From assembly GCA_937930165.1 (NCBI GenBank), contig CALGVL010000225.1, forward strand, positions 1-17,356: a DNA stretch of 17,356 nucleotides, read 5' to 3'. Position numbers and translations under genes: made by a program. Positions 6,588 to 13,023 of this stretch are shown in pieces; positions within the stretch are counted from its first letter, which is position 1; the number at the start of each line of letters is the position of its first letter. This stretch comes from an uncultured Acetobacteraceae bacterium (lineage in GTDB: Bacteria > Pseudomonadota > Alphaproteobacteria > Acetobacterales > Acetobacteraceae). A model generated the notes under the pieces. It had not been told where the DNA came from. It saw only the letters and a list, made by a program, of their open reading frames with translations, and searched no databases.

Positions 6588-7478
6588 ATGGCGAACCGCA
6601 CCGGCCTGCATCGGCCAGAGACCACCGGATTCCTCTATCTGCTCGTGGCCGTGGTGGGCTGGGGCTCCAATTGGGCGCCGCTCAAGCTGCTGCTGCGGGA
6701 ATTGCCGCCACTTGCCTCCCGTGCCTCGGCCGGGCTGGCGGCGGCGGCGGTGCTGGCCGTGGTGCTGGGCGCCGCGCGCATCCCGCTCGGCGTGCCGCGC
6801 GGGCTCTGGCCGCGACTCTGGCTGGCGGCGCTGCTGAACATCAGCGCCTGGATGGGGCTGGCGACGCTTTCCCTCGGCTGGCTGGATGCCGGCGAGGCCT
6901 GCATCGTCTCCTACACCATGCCGGTCTGGGCGGCGCTGCTGGCCTGGCCGGTGCTGGGGGAACGGCTGACGACACGGCGCCTGCTGGCCCTGGCCTGCGG
7001 CCTGCTGGGGCTGGTGGTGGTGATCGGCGGGCGCGGACTGGATCTCGGCCTGGCCAAGCTGCCGGGGGTGGGCTTCGCGCTTGCCGCCTCCGTGCTCTTC
7101 GCGCTTGGCACCGTCATCACCAAGCGCTGGCCGCTGGCCATGCAGCCGGCGGCGAGCGTGGCTTGGCAGGTGGGCCTCGGCATGCTGCCGCTGATCCCGG
7201 CCAGCCTGCTGCTGGAGAGTCCGGATTTCGCCGCGCTGTCCGCCGAGGGCTGGTTCTTCCTGGCCTATATGGCACTCATCCCGCTCAGCCTCTGCTACCT
7301 TGCCTGGTTCGCGGCGCTGCGGCGGCTCTCGGCCTCGGCCGCCACCATGGGCACGCTGCTGGGGCCGGTGGTCGGTGTGCTCGGCTCGGCCATGCTGCTG
7401 GGCGAGCCCTTCGGCCTGCGGGAGATCGCGGCCCTGCTGCTGACCGTCCTTGGCGTGGTGCTGGCGGTGCGCGGCTGA
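6588..7478 (+). CDS. DMT superfamily transporter (two EamA domains)
   Basis: This inner-membrane protein of 296 residues has about ten hydrophobic helices in two EamA repeats (about residues 12-142 and 157-294), as in the 10-TMS drug/metabolite exporters. Family features include GWGSNWAPLK in helix 1, the ACIVSYTMPVWAALLAWPVLGERLT segment at the end of repeat one, and the matching LLGPVVGVLGSAMLLGE segment at the end of repeat two. The substrate cannot be deduced. ATG 6588 is the first sensible start; the frame is open upstream into gluQ, but that part is shadow sequence. It lies 43 nt after gluQ on the same strand, so the two may be cotranscribed, though no functional link is obvious. Its stop converges on the flgN-like gene 10 bp away. 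Confidence 0.93.
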   Translation: MANRTGLHRPETTGFLYLLVAVVGWGSNWAPLKLLLRELPPLASRASAGLAAAAVLAVVLGAARIPLGVPRGLWPRLWLAALLNISAWMGLATLSLGWLDAGEACIVSYTMPVWAALLAWPVLGERLTTRRLLALACGLLGLVVVIGGRGLDLGLAKLPGVGFALAASVLFALGTVITKRWPLAMQPAASVAWQVGLGMLPLIPASLLLESPDFAALSAEGWFFLAYMALIPLSLCYLAWFAALRRLSASAATMGTLLGPVVGVLGSAMLLGEPFGLREIAALLLTVLGVVLAVRG

Positions 7479-7488
7479 CCCGTGCTGG

Positions 7489-7893
7489 TCACGCCTGCCG
7501 CGCCAGGGCGATGGCGGGGGGCTGGCGGGGCGGCACCCGGCGCCCGGTAGCGCCATAGCCCGGGCCGCAGGGGCGCGGCAGAGCGGCGCCGGCGATGGCC
7601 TCGATGACGCGGGACTGGATGGCGATGGCGCGCTCCAGCAGCCGGCGATTCTCGGCGCCGAGATGCTGCAGCCTGGAGGTCAGGTCCTCGGCGCTCTGCC
7701 GCGCCGGGCCCTCGGCCCGCGATCCGGTCTTCGCCGCTGCGGCCCAGGCGGCGGCGAAGGCGTCGGTCGCCTGCATCTTGGCGGTGGCGAGGCCGGCAGC
7801 ACGCGGCAGGTCCAGCGCTGCCAGAGCCTCGTTCTCGGCGCGCAGCGCCTCGGCCAGGCGCTGCCCGGCGGCAAGCAGGGCATCCATCATCAT
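7489..7893 (-). CDS. FlgN-like flagellar protein (putative export chaperone)
   Basis: This 134-residue cytosolic protein is mostly helical to about residue 100. It contains RLAEALRAENEALAALDLPRAAGL, which resembles the N-terminal helix of FlgN-type chaperones where 'alternate between zero and two units of length' heptads occur. It also has LQHLGAENRRLLERAIAIQSRVIEAI, and a flexible tail with the YGATG element often seen at the end of alphaproteobacterial FlgN-family proteins. FlgN proteins escort hook-filament junction subunits to the export gate. The first of three consecutive ATG codons (7893) overlaps the stop of the flgJ-like gene as ATGA, with AGGAGAG upstream, so it is the last gene of the flgI operon. 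Family assignment rests on helix pattern and position and is therefore tentative. Confidence 0.7.
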   Translation of the reverse strand: MMMDALLAAGQRLAEALRAENEALAALDLPRAAGLATAKMQATDAFAAAWAAAAKTGSRAEGPARQSAEDLTSRLQHLGAENRRLLERAIAIQSRVIEAIAGAALPRPCGPGYGATGRRVPPRQPPAIALARQA

Positions 7894-8192
7894 CTTGGGC
7901 TCTCCTGGTTCGCGCCGGCGGATTGCCAGCGCAGCATCTCGCGCAGCACCATCTCGGCGATGCCGACTCCGCGGCCGCTGCGGGCGGCGACGCCGGCCAT
8001 GGCGTCCAGCAGCATCGGCCGCCATTGCGCCTCCGCCGCCCCGCCGCCGAAGGAGGAGCGGCTCATATCGGCGGCCGTGAAGGCGGGTTGCAGCAACTGC
8101 GACAGGGCCTGTGCCTCGAAATCCTGCGCCGCCCGGCGCAGCTTGGCGGGCGCCGCGGAAAGCTGGGCTTGAGTGATGGCTGTGGCGGGCAT
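7890..8192 (-). CDS. flgJ: FlgJ-like rod-binding protein (N-terminal domain only)
   Basis: This 100-residue protein corresponds to the rod-binding (Rod-binding/FlgJ_N) domain that caps or scaffolds the growing flagellar rod in the periplasm. The key block is LRRAAQDFEAQALSQLLQPAF, equivalent to the AxxFEaxfl-ql motif of FlgJ. WRPMLLDAMAGVAARSGRGVGIAEMVLREM follows, equivalent to the family's 'M-d-la-a-l...G-GiA..l'. The muramidase domain found in enterobacterial FlgJ is absent, as is usual in alphaproteobacteria, where a separate lytic enzyme is used. The ATG at 8192 shares one base with the flgI stop (TGATG), so translation is coupled. There is no signal peptide, as expected for a substrate of the flagellar export apparatus. 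Confidence 0.9.
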   Translation of the reverse strand: MPATAITQAQLSAAPAKLRRAAQDFEAQALSQLLQPAFTAADMSRSSFGGGAAEAQWRPMLLDAMAGVAARSGRGVGIAEMVLREMLRWQSAGANQESPR

Positions 8193-9331
8193 CAGCGCAG
8201 CTCCAGCTCCGCCTGCAGGGCGCCGGCGGCCTTGATGGTCTGCAGGATGGAAATCAGGTCACGTGGGCCGACACCCAGCGCGTTCAGGCCGCGCACCAGC
8301 TCCTGCAGAGTGACGCCGCCGCGCAGCACACCCATGCGCCGCTCCGCCTGGTCGTCCACCTCCAGATTGGTGCGCGGCACCACCACGGTCTCGCCGCGCC
8401 CCAGCGGGTTGGGCTGGCTCACCTGCGGCGTCTCGGTGATGCGGATGGTCAGGTTGCCCTGGGCGATCGCCACGGTGGAGACGCGCACATTGGCCCCCAT
8501 GACGATGGTGCCGGAGGCTTCCTCAATGACCACGCGGGCCACCTGGTCCGGCTCCACCCGCAATTGCTCGATCTCCGCCAGGAAGGTGACCGGATCGCGG
8601 CCGGCCAGGGAGAGCGCCACGGTGCGCGGGTCCGTCGCGGTGGCGACCTGCGCGCCCGCGGCACGGTTGACCGCGGCGGCGACACGGCGCGCGGTGGTCA
8701 GGTCCGGGTTGCGCAGCGAGAGCCGCACGCTGTTGCGCCCGGCCAGGGTATAGGGGATCTCGCGCTCTACGATGGCGCCGCTGGCGATGCGGGCGCTGGT
8801 GGGCACGCCGCGCTGCAGGCTGGCGGCGGCGCCACGCGCGGCGATGGCCCCGGTGGCGAGGGCGCCCTGGGCGACGGCATAGACCTCCCCATCCGCGCCG
8901 AGCAGCGGCGTCACCAGCAGCGTGCCGCCCATGAGGTTGGTGGCATCGCCGAGGGCTGAGACCGCGACATCGATCCGGCTGCCGGGACGGGCGAAGGCGG
9001 GGAGGTTCGCCGTCACCATCACTGCCGCGACATTGCGGGTTTCCAGCCGCGTCTCGTTGTCGCGGGTGTTCACCCCCAGGCGCTCCAGCATGCCGATCAG
9101 GGTCTGCCGGGTGAAGATCGCGGTGCGCAGGCGGTCGCCGGTGCCGGCCAGGCCGACCACCAGCCCGTAGCCGACGAGCTGGTTGTCGCGCACGCCCTCG
9201 ATATCGGCGATGTCCTTCAGCCGCACCGTCTCCGCCGCGGCAGGGAGGATCGCCGCCTGGACGGAGAGCAGCGCCGTCATGGCCGCGACCGCGAGGCGGA
9301 TTTTCGTCCTTGCGAAAGCAATTCTGGCCAA
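8192..9331 (-). CDS. flgI: flagellar basal-body P-ring protein FlgI
   Basis: FlgI subunits form the periplasmic P-ring around the flagellar rod. Family blocks run throughout: RLKDIADIEGVRDNQLVGYG, GLVVGLAGTGDRL, RNVAAVMVTANLPAFARPGS, IDVAVSALGDATNLMGGTLL, TPLLGADGEVYAVAQG, VVIEEASGTIVMGANVRVS, and the C-terminal LVRGLNALGVGPRDLISILQ. With a TTG start at 9331 it is 379 residues, the normal size. That start has GGAGGG just upstream, gives a basic n-region (R3, R8, K10, R12) and hydrophobic core cut near AAAETVR as a signal peptide, and lies about 22 nt after the predicted sigma-54 start site. An ATG at 9280 would remove the basic n-region. The frame is open to 9658, but that part crosses the promoter. 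It is first in an operon with flgJ-like and flgN-like genes. Confidence 0.96.
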   Translation of the reverse strand: MARIAFARTKIRLAVAAMTALLSVQAAILPAAAETVRLKDIADIEGVRDNQLVGYGLVVGLAGTGDRLRTAIFTRQTLIGMLERLGVNTRDNETRLETRNVAAVMVTANLPAFARPGSRIDVAVSALGDATNLMGGTLLVTPLLGADGEVYAVAQGALATGAIAARGAAASLQRGVPTSARIASGAIVEREIPYTLAGRNSVRLSLRNPDLTTARRVAAAVNRAAGAQVATATDPRTVALSLAGRDPVTFLAEIEQLRVEPDQVARVVIEEASGTIVMGANVRVSTVAIAQGNLTIRITETPQVSQPNPLGRGETVVVPRTNLEVDDQAERRMGVLRGGVTLQELVRGLNALGVGPRDLISILQTIKAAGALQAELELR

Positions 9332-9363
9332 TCTGCCCTCCGTCCCGTTGCAGGACCGGGGGA

Positions 9364-9379
9364 GGCAACCGGCGTGCCA
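9364..9379 (-). promoter_or_regulatory. sigma-54 promoter for flgI
   Basis: On the minus strand the sequence reads TGGCACG-CCGG-TTGCC. The GG (-25/-24) and GC (-13/-12) elements are separated by exactly 10 nt, and the match to TGGCACG-N4-TTGCW is nearly complete. The predicted start is near 9353, about 22 nt before the TTG of flgI. Late basal-body genes are RpoN-dependent in Caulobacter, which supports the call. Confidence 0.78.
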
Positions 9380-9409
9380 GCCCCCGTGCCGGCGGGTGGC
9401 GCCACGGGG

Positions 9410-9424
9410 CGGCAGGGTTTGCCG
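9410..9424. promoter_or_regulatory. dyad CGGCA-N5-TGCCG, possible FlbD-type (ftr-like) site, copy 1
   Basis: CGGCA and TGCCG are perfectly inverted around GGGTT. The centre is about 64 bp upstream of the predicted flgI start. As I recall it, this resembles the ftr dyads bound by FlbD, the enhancer-binding protein that works with FliX. The similarity is from memory and needs checking. Confidence 0.5.
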
Positions 9425-9430
9425 ACTGCG

Positions 9431-9445
9431 CGGCGCGGATTGCCG
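9431..9445. promoter_or_regulatory. dyad CGGCG-N5-TGCCG, possible FlbD-type (ftr-like) site, copy 2
   Basis: This is the same architecture as the neighbouring dyad, with one arm base changed (CGGCG for CGGCA) and spacer CGGAT. It starts 21 bp after copy 1, two helical turns, which would place both on the same DNA face. It lies about 85 bp upstream of the flgI start and 35 bp before the fliX ATG. Confidence 0.45.
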
Positions 9446-9479
9446 CCACCGGGCAGGAGAGAAAGCAGGAGGCATTTCG

Positions 9480-9899
9480 ATGCGGGGCATCGGCAGGGTG
9501 ACGGGCGGCGTGGCCGCCCTGGCGGGGCGGGGCGGCAGCCGTGCCGGCGGCTTCTCGGTCAGGCTTGGCGCCGGCGGAGCGGAGGGTGCCGCGGCGGCGG
9601 GCGGCGTGGCGCCGGTCGGGCTCGGCATGCTGGCCCTGCAGGAAAGCGGCACGGCCATGGAGCGGAACGCCGCCGCGCGCCGGCGGGCCGAAGCGCTGCT
9701 GGAGGAACTGCAGGGATTGCAGGCGGATCTTCTGCTTGGCGGGGCGACCGAAGCGCGCCGACTGGCCCGCCTGGCCGCCCTGGAGACAGGGGAGGACGGC
9801 GCCGATCCAGCCCTGCGGGAAACCGTTCAGGCAATCGTGTTGCGCGCCAGGGTGGAACTGGCCCGGCGTGGCTGGGGCGGATCTACGTCAGACCCATGA
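9480..9899 (+). CDS. fliX: flagellar assembly regulator FliX
   Basis: FliX is an alphaproteobacterial cytosolic protein that links assembly of the early flagellar structure to activity of the sigma-54 activator FlbD. The 139-residue product has the expected size and layout. A Gly/Ala-rich N-terminal half starts MRGIGRVTGGV and contains GGFSVRL. The helical C-terminal half carries ARRRAEALLEELQGLQADLLLGG, LARLAALE and a final ETVQAIVLRARVELAR helix. GMLALQE fits the family's 'lLalQe' block. The ATG at 9480 follows a strong AGGAGG. Its divergent placement against flgI is the arrangement known from Caulobacter. A promoter for fliX was not recognised; the two dyads lie 35-70 bp before its start and could also repress it. 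flbD itself is not in the window. Confidence 0.87.
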   Translation: MRGIGRVTGGVAALAGRGGSRAGGFSVRLGAGGAEGAAAAGGVAPVGLGMLALQESGTAMERNAAARRRAEALLEELQGLQADLLLGGATEARRLARLAALETGEDGADPALRETVQAIVLRARVELARRGWGGSTSDP

Positions 9900-9905
9900 A
9901 ACTCG

Positions 9906-9927
9906 CCACTATTTCAGGAATTAGTGG
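9906..9927 (+). terminator. weak hairpin after fliX
   Basis: CCACTA and TAGTGG are perfectly inverted around a 10-nt loop, starting 7 nt after the fliX stop. The stem is short and no T-run follows. It may end or stabilise the fliX transcript ahead of the dksA promoter. Confidence 0.3.
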
Positions 9928-9940
9928 TCGTGCGGCCTCT

Positions 9941-9956
9941 TGGCGTTAGTGTTGCT
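9941..9956 (+). promoter_or_regulatory. sigma-54-like promoter upstream of dksA
   Basis: TGGCGTT-AGTG-TTGCT keeps the invariant GG and GC with 10 nt between them, and matches TGGC...TTGCT on both halves, though the ACG of the -24 box is GTT. Start would be near 9967, giving a leader of about 54 nt that contains the hairpin at 9977-10000. No enhancer-type dyad was seen upstream within fliX, so dependence on RpoN is uncertain. Confidence 0.45.
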
Positions 9957-9976
9957 GCCCCTGTATGGTCCGGCCC

Positions 9977-10000
9977 CCTCCGGGACCCCCCTCCCGGGGG
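9977..10000 (+). promoter_or_regulatory. leader hairpin before dksA
   Basis: CCTCCGGGA (9977-9985) pairs with TCCCGGGGG (9992-10000), including one T-G wobble, around a six-C loop. It ends 20 nt before the dksA ATG and would lie in the 5' leader. It could act as an attenuator-like or stability element; no U-tract follows. Confidence 0.4.
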
Positions 10001-10020
10001 AATATGGGGCCGTCCAGACA

Positions 10021-10437
10021 ATGTTGATCACTCTGCCGCCAGACTATCGTCCTTCCGAGAGCGAAGAGTTCATGAATCCCCGGCAGCTTGAGTATTTCCG
10101 CCAGAAGCTGCTGCGGTGGCGTCAGGAATTGCTGCGAGAGGCAGGGGACACCCTTGCCAGCCTCTCGGCCGGCGGCATCACCGAGGCCGATCTGACTGAT
10201 CGTGCCAGCGTCGAAACCGACCGGGCACTGGAACTCCGCACCCGGGACCGCGCCCGCAAGCTGATCACCAAGATCGACCAGGCGCTGGAGCGGATCGAGA
10301 ACGGGACCTACGGCTATTGCGAGGAAACCGGGGAGCCGATCGGCCTGAAGCGGCTGGAGGCGCGCCCCATCGCCACCCTGTCCATCGAGGCGCAGGAGCG
10401 GCACGAGCGGATGGAGCGGGTCCACCGCGACGACTGA
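10021..10437 (+). CDS. dksA: RNA polymerase-binding transcription factor DksA (non-canonical zinc finger)
   Basis: DksA inserts a coiled coil into the RNA polymerase secondary channel and works with ppGpp in the stringent response. The 138 residues contain DYRPSE..FMNPRQLEYFRQKLL, a long coiled coil, and the tip residues D60-R61-A62 (equivalent to D74 and A76 of E. coli). TDRALELRTRDRARKLITKI and GYCEETGEPIGLKRLEARP follow. At the four zinc-ligand positions, spaced 3-18-3 as in E. coli, the residues are C100, T103, S121 and A124, so zinc binding is unlikely. Such reduced-cysteine DksA proteins are known in alphaproteobacteria. I chose ATG 10021 because family proteins begin near here; the TTG at 9940 overlaps the promoter motif. 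The Shine-Dalgarno is weak. It lies downstream of fliX on the same strand. Confidence 0.95.
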   Translation: MLITLPPDYRPSESEEFMNPRQLEYFRQKLLRWRQELLREAGDTLASLSAGGITEADLTDRASVETDRALELRTRDRARKLITKIDQALERIENGTYGYCEETGEPIGLKRLEARPIATLSIEAQERHERMERVHRDD

Positions 10438-10455
10438 CCGACCCGATCCGGCCGA

Positions 10456-10470
10456 AGCGCCCCTGGCGCT
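10456..10470 (+). terminator. hairpin after dksA
   Basis: AGCGCC and GGCGCT form a perfect 6-bp stem with a 3-nt CCT loop, 18 nt after the dksA stop. There is no T-run, so efficiency is uncertain. Confidence 0.4.
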
Positions 10471-10735
10471 GAGGTCCGAATTGGGTGGCCGACCTGCAAG
10501 GGTCCGGCGCGGCGCCCTGGTCATGCGTGGCGGCGCCGCTTCCCCCATTCCTGCCGGGCCGCTTCGCGGTGCGCGCCCCGGGCAGCGCGCCCGCGTCCCT
10601 CGTCCCGGATACCGCGGCGACGGCCCGCATGGCGGCGCCTTACATTCCTCCTGCCCGAGGCTCTGGCCCTGACGGGGCCGGGAAAGGGCCTGACAGCGGC
10701 ATCCTGCCCAGCCAGAATAAGGGCGGAGGAAACGC
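10471..10735. other. intergenic stretch between dksA and the Bug-family gene, no gene seen
   Basis: Short frames on both strands here are Pro/Arg/Ala-rich shadow sequences without ribosome sites or recognisable motifs. The promoter of the solute-binding protein operon should lie here, but I could not identify a convincing -35/-10, sigma-54 or EcfG motif. The only clear element is GCGGAGGAA just before the ATG at 10736. Confidence 0.5.
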
Positions 10736-11713
10736 ATGACACAGTTCCGCATCGGCAGACGCCCCCTTCTGGCCGGCGCCCTGGCGGCACCCGCCATCGC
10801 CCGGGCGCAGGACACGGCCTGGCCGAACCGCCCCGTGCGCATCGTGGTGCCCTTCCCGCCGGGAGGGTCGAATGACGTGATCGCCCGGCCGCTGGCCGAG
10901 CGGCTGCAGGCGAGGCTCGGCCAGCCCTTCGTCGTCGAGAACCGGCCGGGGGCCGGCGGGGCGATCGGGGCGGCGCAGGTGGCACAGGCGCCGGCGGATG
11001 GCTACACGCTGATGGTCAGCTCCTCCTCCTTCTCCACCACGCCGGTGATCCAGAAGACGCCCTGGGATCCGGAGGAGAGCTTTGACGCCGTGGCCCTGCT
11101 GGCCCGCGCGCCCTTCTTCATCATGGTCAATCCGAAGGTTCCGGTGCGCAACGTGCAGGAGCTGGTGAAGCTGGCGAAGGAGAAGCCCGGCAGCATCGAT
11201 TTCGGCACCTCCGGCGCGGGCGGGATCAACCACTTCATCACCGAGTATTTCTGCCTGCGCGCCGGCATCCGCATGAACCATGTGCCTTATCGCGGCACGG
11301 CGCCGGCGGTGACCGATCTGGTCGCGGGCAACATCCAGCTGATGATCACCACCGTCGCCAGCGCCAATGCCGCGATCCGGGAGGGGCGGGTGCGCGTCAT
11401 CGCCGCCACCGCGCCGGGCGGCGGCCTGCCGCCGGAGGTCCCGCCGGTCCCCACGGTGAAGGAGCAGGGAGTGGATTACGAGGTGGCGATCTGGTGGGGC
11501 CTGCTGGCGCCGCGCGGCCTGCCGCCGGAGATCCGCCGCGCCATCCATGGTGCCGTCAATGCCGCGCTGGCCGATCCGGGCCTGCTGCGCATCTACGATG
11601 CCGAGGGCGCCCGCCCGAGCCCCGTCGGACCGGACGACTACGCCGCCATCCTGCACACCGACCTCGCCCGCTGGCGGGAGGTGGCGAAGGCCGCCAATAT
11701 CCGCGCCGAATGA
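10736..11713 (+). CDS. Bug-family tripartite tricarboxylate transporter substrate-binding protein
   Basis: This is a periplasmic solute receptor of the Bug/TctC family. It binds small carboxylates or related organic acids and hands them to a TctAB-type membrane component or a signalling partner. The 325 residues start with an export signal containing twin arginines (GRRPLLAGALAAPAIARAQ, possible Tat route), with a likely cut after ARA. Family blocks are WPNRPVRIVVPFPPGGSNDVIAR, VVENRPGAGGAIGA, ADGYTLMVSS, INHFITEYF, VPYRGTAPAVTDLVAGNIQLM and WWGLLAPRGLPPEI. ATG 10736 follows GGAGGAA. The stop overlaps the start of the CoA-transferase gene as ATGA. No TctA or TctB gene is in the window, which is usual for the many orphan Bug proteins of such genomes. 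The ligand is unknown. Confidence 0.94.
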   Translation: MTQFRIGRRPLLAGALAAPAIARAQDTAWPNRPVRIVVPFPPGGSNDVIARPLAERLQARLGQPFVVENRPGAGGAIGAAQVAQAPADGYTLMVSSSSFSTTPVIQKTPWDPEESFDAVALLARAPFFIMVNPKVPVRNVQELVKLAKEKPGSIDFGTSGAGGINHFITEYFCLRAGIRMNHVPYRGTAPAVTDLVAGNIQLMITTVASANAAIREGRVRVIAATAPGGGLPPEVPPVPTVKEQGVDYEVAIWWGLLAPRGLPPEIRRAIHGAVNAALADPGLLRIYDAEGARPSPVGPDDYAAILHTDLARWREVAKAANIRAE

Positions 11714-12966
11714 CCGAATCGCTCACCGCGCATCGCAAGCGCTTTGACCCCGCCGCCACCGGCGCCCTGCATGGCGTCCGTGTGGTGGATCTCTCCCGCC
11801 TCGTTGCCGGCAACATGCTGACCAAGGTGCTCGCCGACCAGGGCGCCGAGGTCATCAAGGTGGAGCCGCCCGAGGGCGACACACTGCGCGCCTGGCGCGT
11901 CAAGGGTGTCTCCACCACCTGGAAGACGCTCAGCCGCAACAAGCTGAGCGTCTGCCTGGACCTGAAGAATCCGGAGGGCGTCGCGGTGGTGCGGCGCCTT
12001 GCCCGCGATGCCGCCATGCTGGTGGAAAGCTTCCGCCCCGGCGTGCTGGAGGCGATCGGTCTCGACCCCGCCGGATTGCTGAAAGCAAACCCGAAGCTCG
12101 TCATCGTCCGCATCAGCGGCTGGGGCCAGGACGGCCCCTACCGGCACAAGCCCGGCTTCGGCACGCTGGTGGAGGGCTATTCCGGCTTTGCCGCCCAGAA
12201 CGGCTTCGCGGACCGGGAGCCGGTGCTGCCGCCCATGTATATGGCCGATGGCTATGCCGGGCTCTATGGCGCCGCCAGCGCCCTGATCGCGCTGCGTCAT
12301 GCGGAGGCGACCGGCACCGGGCAGGTGATCGATCTCTCGCTCTTCGAGCCGATCTTCACCATGCTGGAGCCGCAGATGGCGAATTGGCGCCTGACCGGCC
12401 AGGTGAAGCCGCGCACCGGCAGCCGCAGCACCAATGCGGCGCCGCGCAATGCCTATCGCACCAGCGATGGCGGCTGGGTCTGCCTCTCCGCCTCGACCCA
12501 GGGGATGACGGAGAAGCTCTTCCGCAGCATCGGGCGGGAGGAGCTGATTTCCGACCCGCGCTTCCGCACCAATGCCGACCGTGTGCGCAACGGGATCGAG
12601 CTGGACCGCATCATTGCCGATTTCATCGGTGGGCGGACCATGGAGGAAGTGCTGGAGCATTTCGACCGTGCCGGCGTCACCATCGGCCCGATCATGGATG
12701 CCGAGCGGCTGGAACACGACCGCTACGTGATCGAGCGCGAGGCGGTGATCGAAGTTCCGGACGAGGAGATGCCCGGCGGCTGGCTGCCCATGCACGGGGA
12801 GGTGCCGCGCTTCTCCGCTACTCCCGGCATCCTGGCCCGGCCGGCGCCGCGCCTCGGGGAGCACAACACGGCCATCCTCGGCCCGGCGCTGGGCGAGGCG
12901 GAATTGGCCCGGCTGCGCCAAGCCGGAGTGGTGCGGGACCCGGCGCCGGAACCCGTGGCGCCGTAA
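11710..12966 (+). CDS. CaiB/BaiF family III CoA-transferase
   Basis: This 418-residue cytosolic enzyme moves CoA between carboxylic acids through an aspartyl anhydride. The N-terminal Rossmann-like part contains GVRVVDLSRLVAGN, LADQGAEVIKVEPPEGD and LSRNKLSVCLDLKNPEG. DPAGLLKANPKLVIVRISGWGQDGPY and PGFGTLVEGYSGFA follow. The catalytic aspartate is D180 in MADGYAGLYGA (D169 in formyl-CoA transferase). The C-terminal half has RNAYRTSDGGWVCLSAST, DPRFRTNADRVRN, and the RLGEHNTAIL motif near the end. The start ATG at 11710 overlaps the Bug gene stop, so binding protein and transferase are coupled; a shared organic-acid substrate is a fair inference. A CitE-type lyase 2.5 kb further on could act on its CoA product, but lies on the other strand. 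Confidence 0.95.
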   Translation: MTESLTAHRKRFDPAATGALHGVRVVDLSRLVAGNMLTKVLADQGAEVIKVEPPEGDTLRAWRVKGVSTTWKTLSRNKLSVCLDLKNPEGVAVVRRLARDAAMLVESFRPGVLEAIGLDPAGLLKANPKLVIVRISGWGQDGPYRHKPGFGTLVEGYSGFAAQNGFADREPVLPPMYMADGYAGLYGAASALIALRHAEATGTGQVIDLSLFEPIFTMLEPQMANWRLTGQVKPRTGSRSTNAAPRNAYRTSDGGWVCLSASTQGMTEKLFRSIGREELISDPRFRTNADRVRNGIELDRIIADFIGGRTMEEVLEHFDRAGVTIGPIMDAERLEHDRYVIEREAVIEVPDEEMPGGWLPMHGEVPRFSATPGILARPAPRLGEHNTAILGPALGEAELARLRQAGVVRDPAPEPVAP

Positions 12967-12987
12967 CGGGCTTATCCCTGTCTCCGG

Positions 12988-13003
12988 GGCCGGAATGCCG
13001 GCC
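12988..13003 (+). terminator. hairpin between the CoA-transferase and metallopeptidase genes
   Basis: GGCCGG and CCGGCC are inverted around AATG, 22 nt after the CoA-transferase stop, with a looser outer CTCCG/CGGAG pair. It lacks a T-run. It may end the Bug/CaiB transcript before the metallopeptidase gene. Confidence 0.4.
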
Positions 13004-13023
13004 GCCGGGGCGGAGGATGCCCG

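Noticed and set aside
7474..7489. TGACC/GGTCA hairpin between the DMT transporter and flgN-like stops
   Set aside because: The stem is only 5 bp, it overlaps the stop codon region and has no T-run; too weak to call a terminator.
6285..7556. Minus-strand frame of 423 codons opposite gluQ and the DMT transporter
   Set aside because: Gln/His/Arg-rich shadow of two clear genes on the plus strand.
9332..9658. N-terminal extension of FlgI by 109 residues
   Set aside because: It would run through the sigma-54 promoter and the dyads and is Pro/Ala/Arg-rich. The TTG at 9331 gives a proper signal peptide and normal family length.
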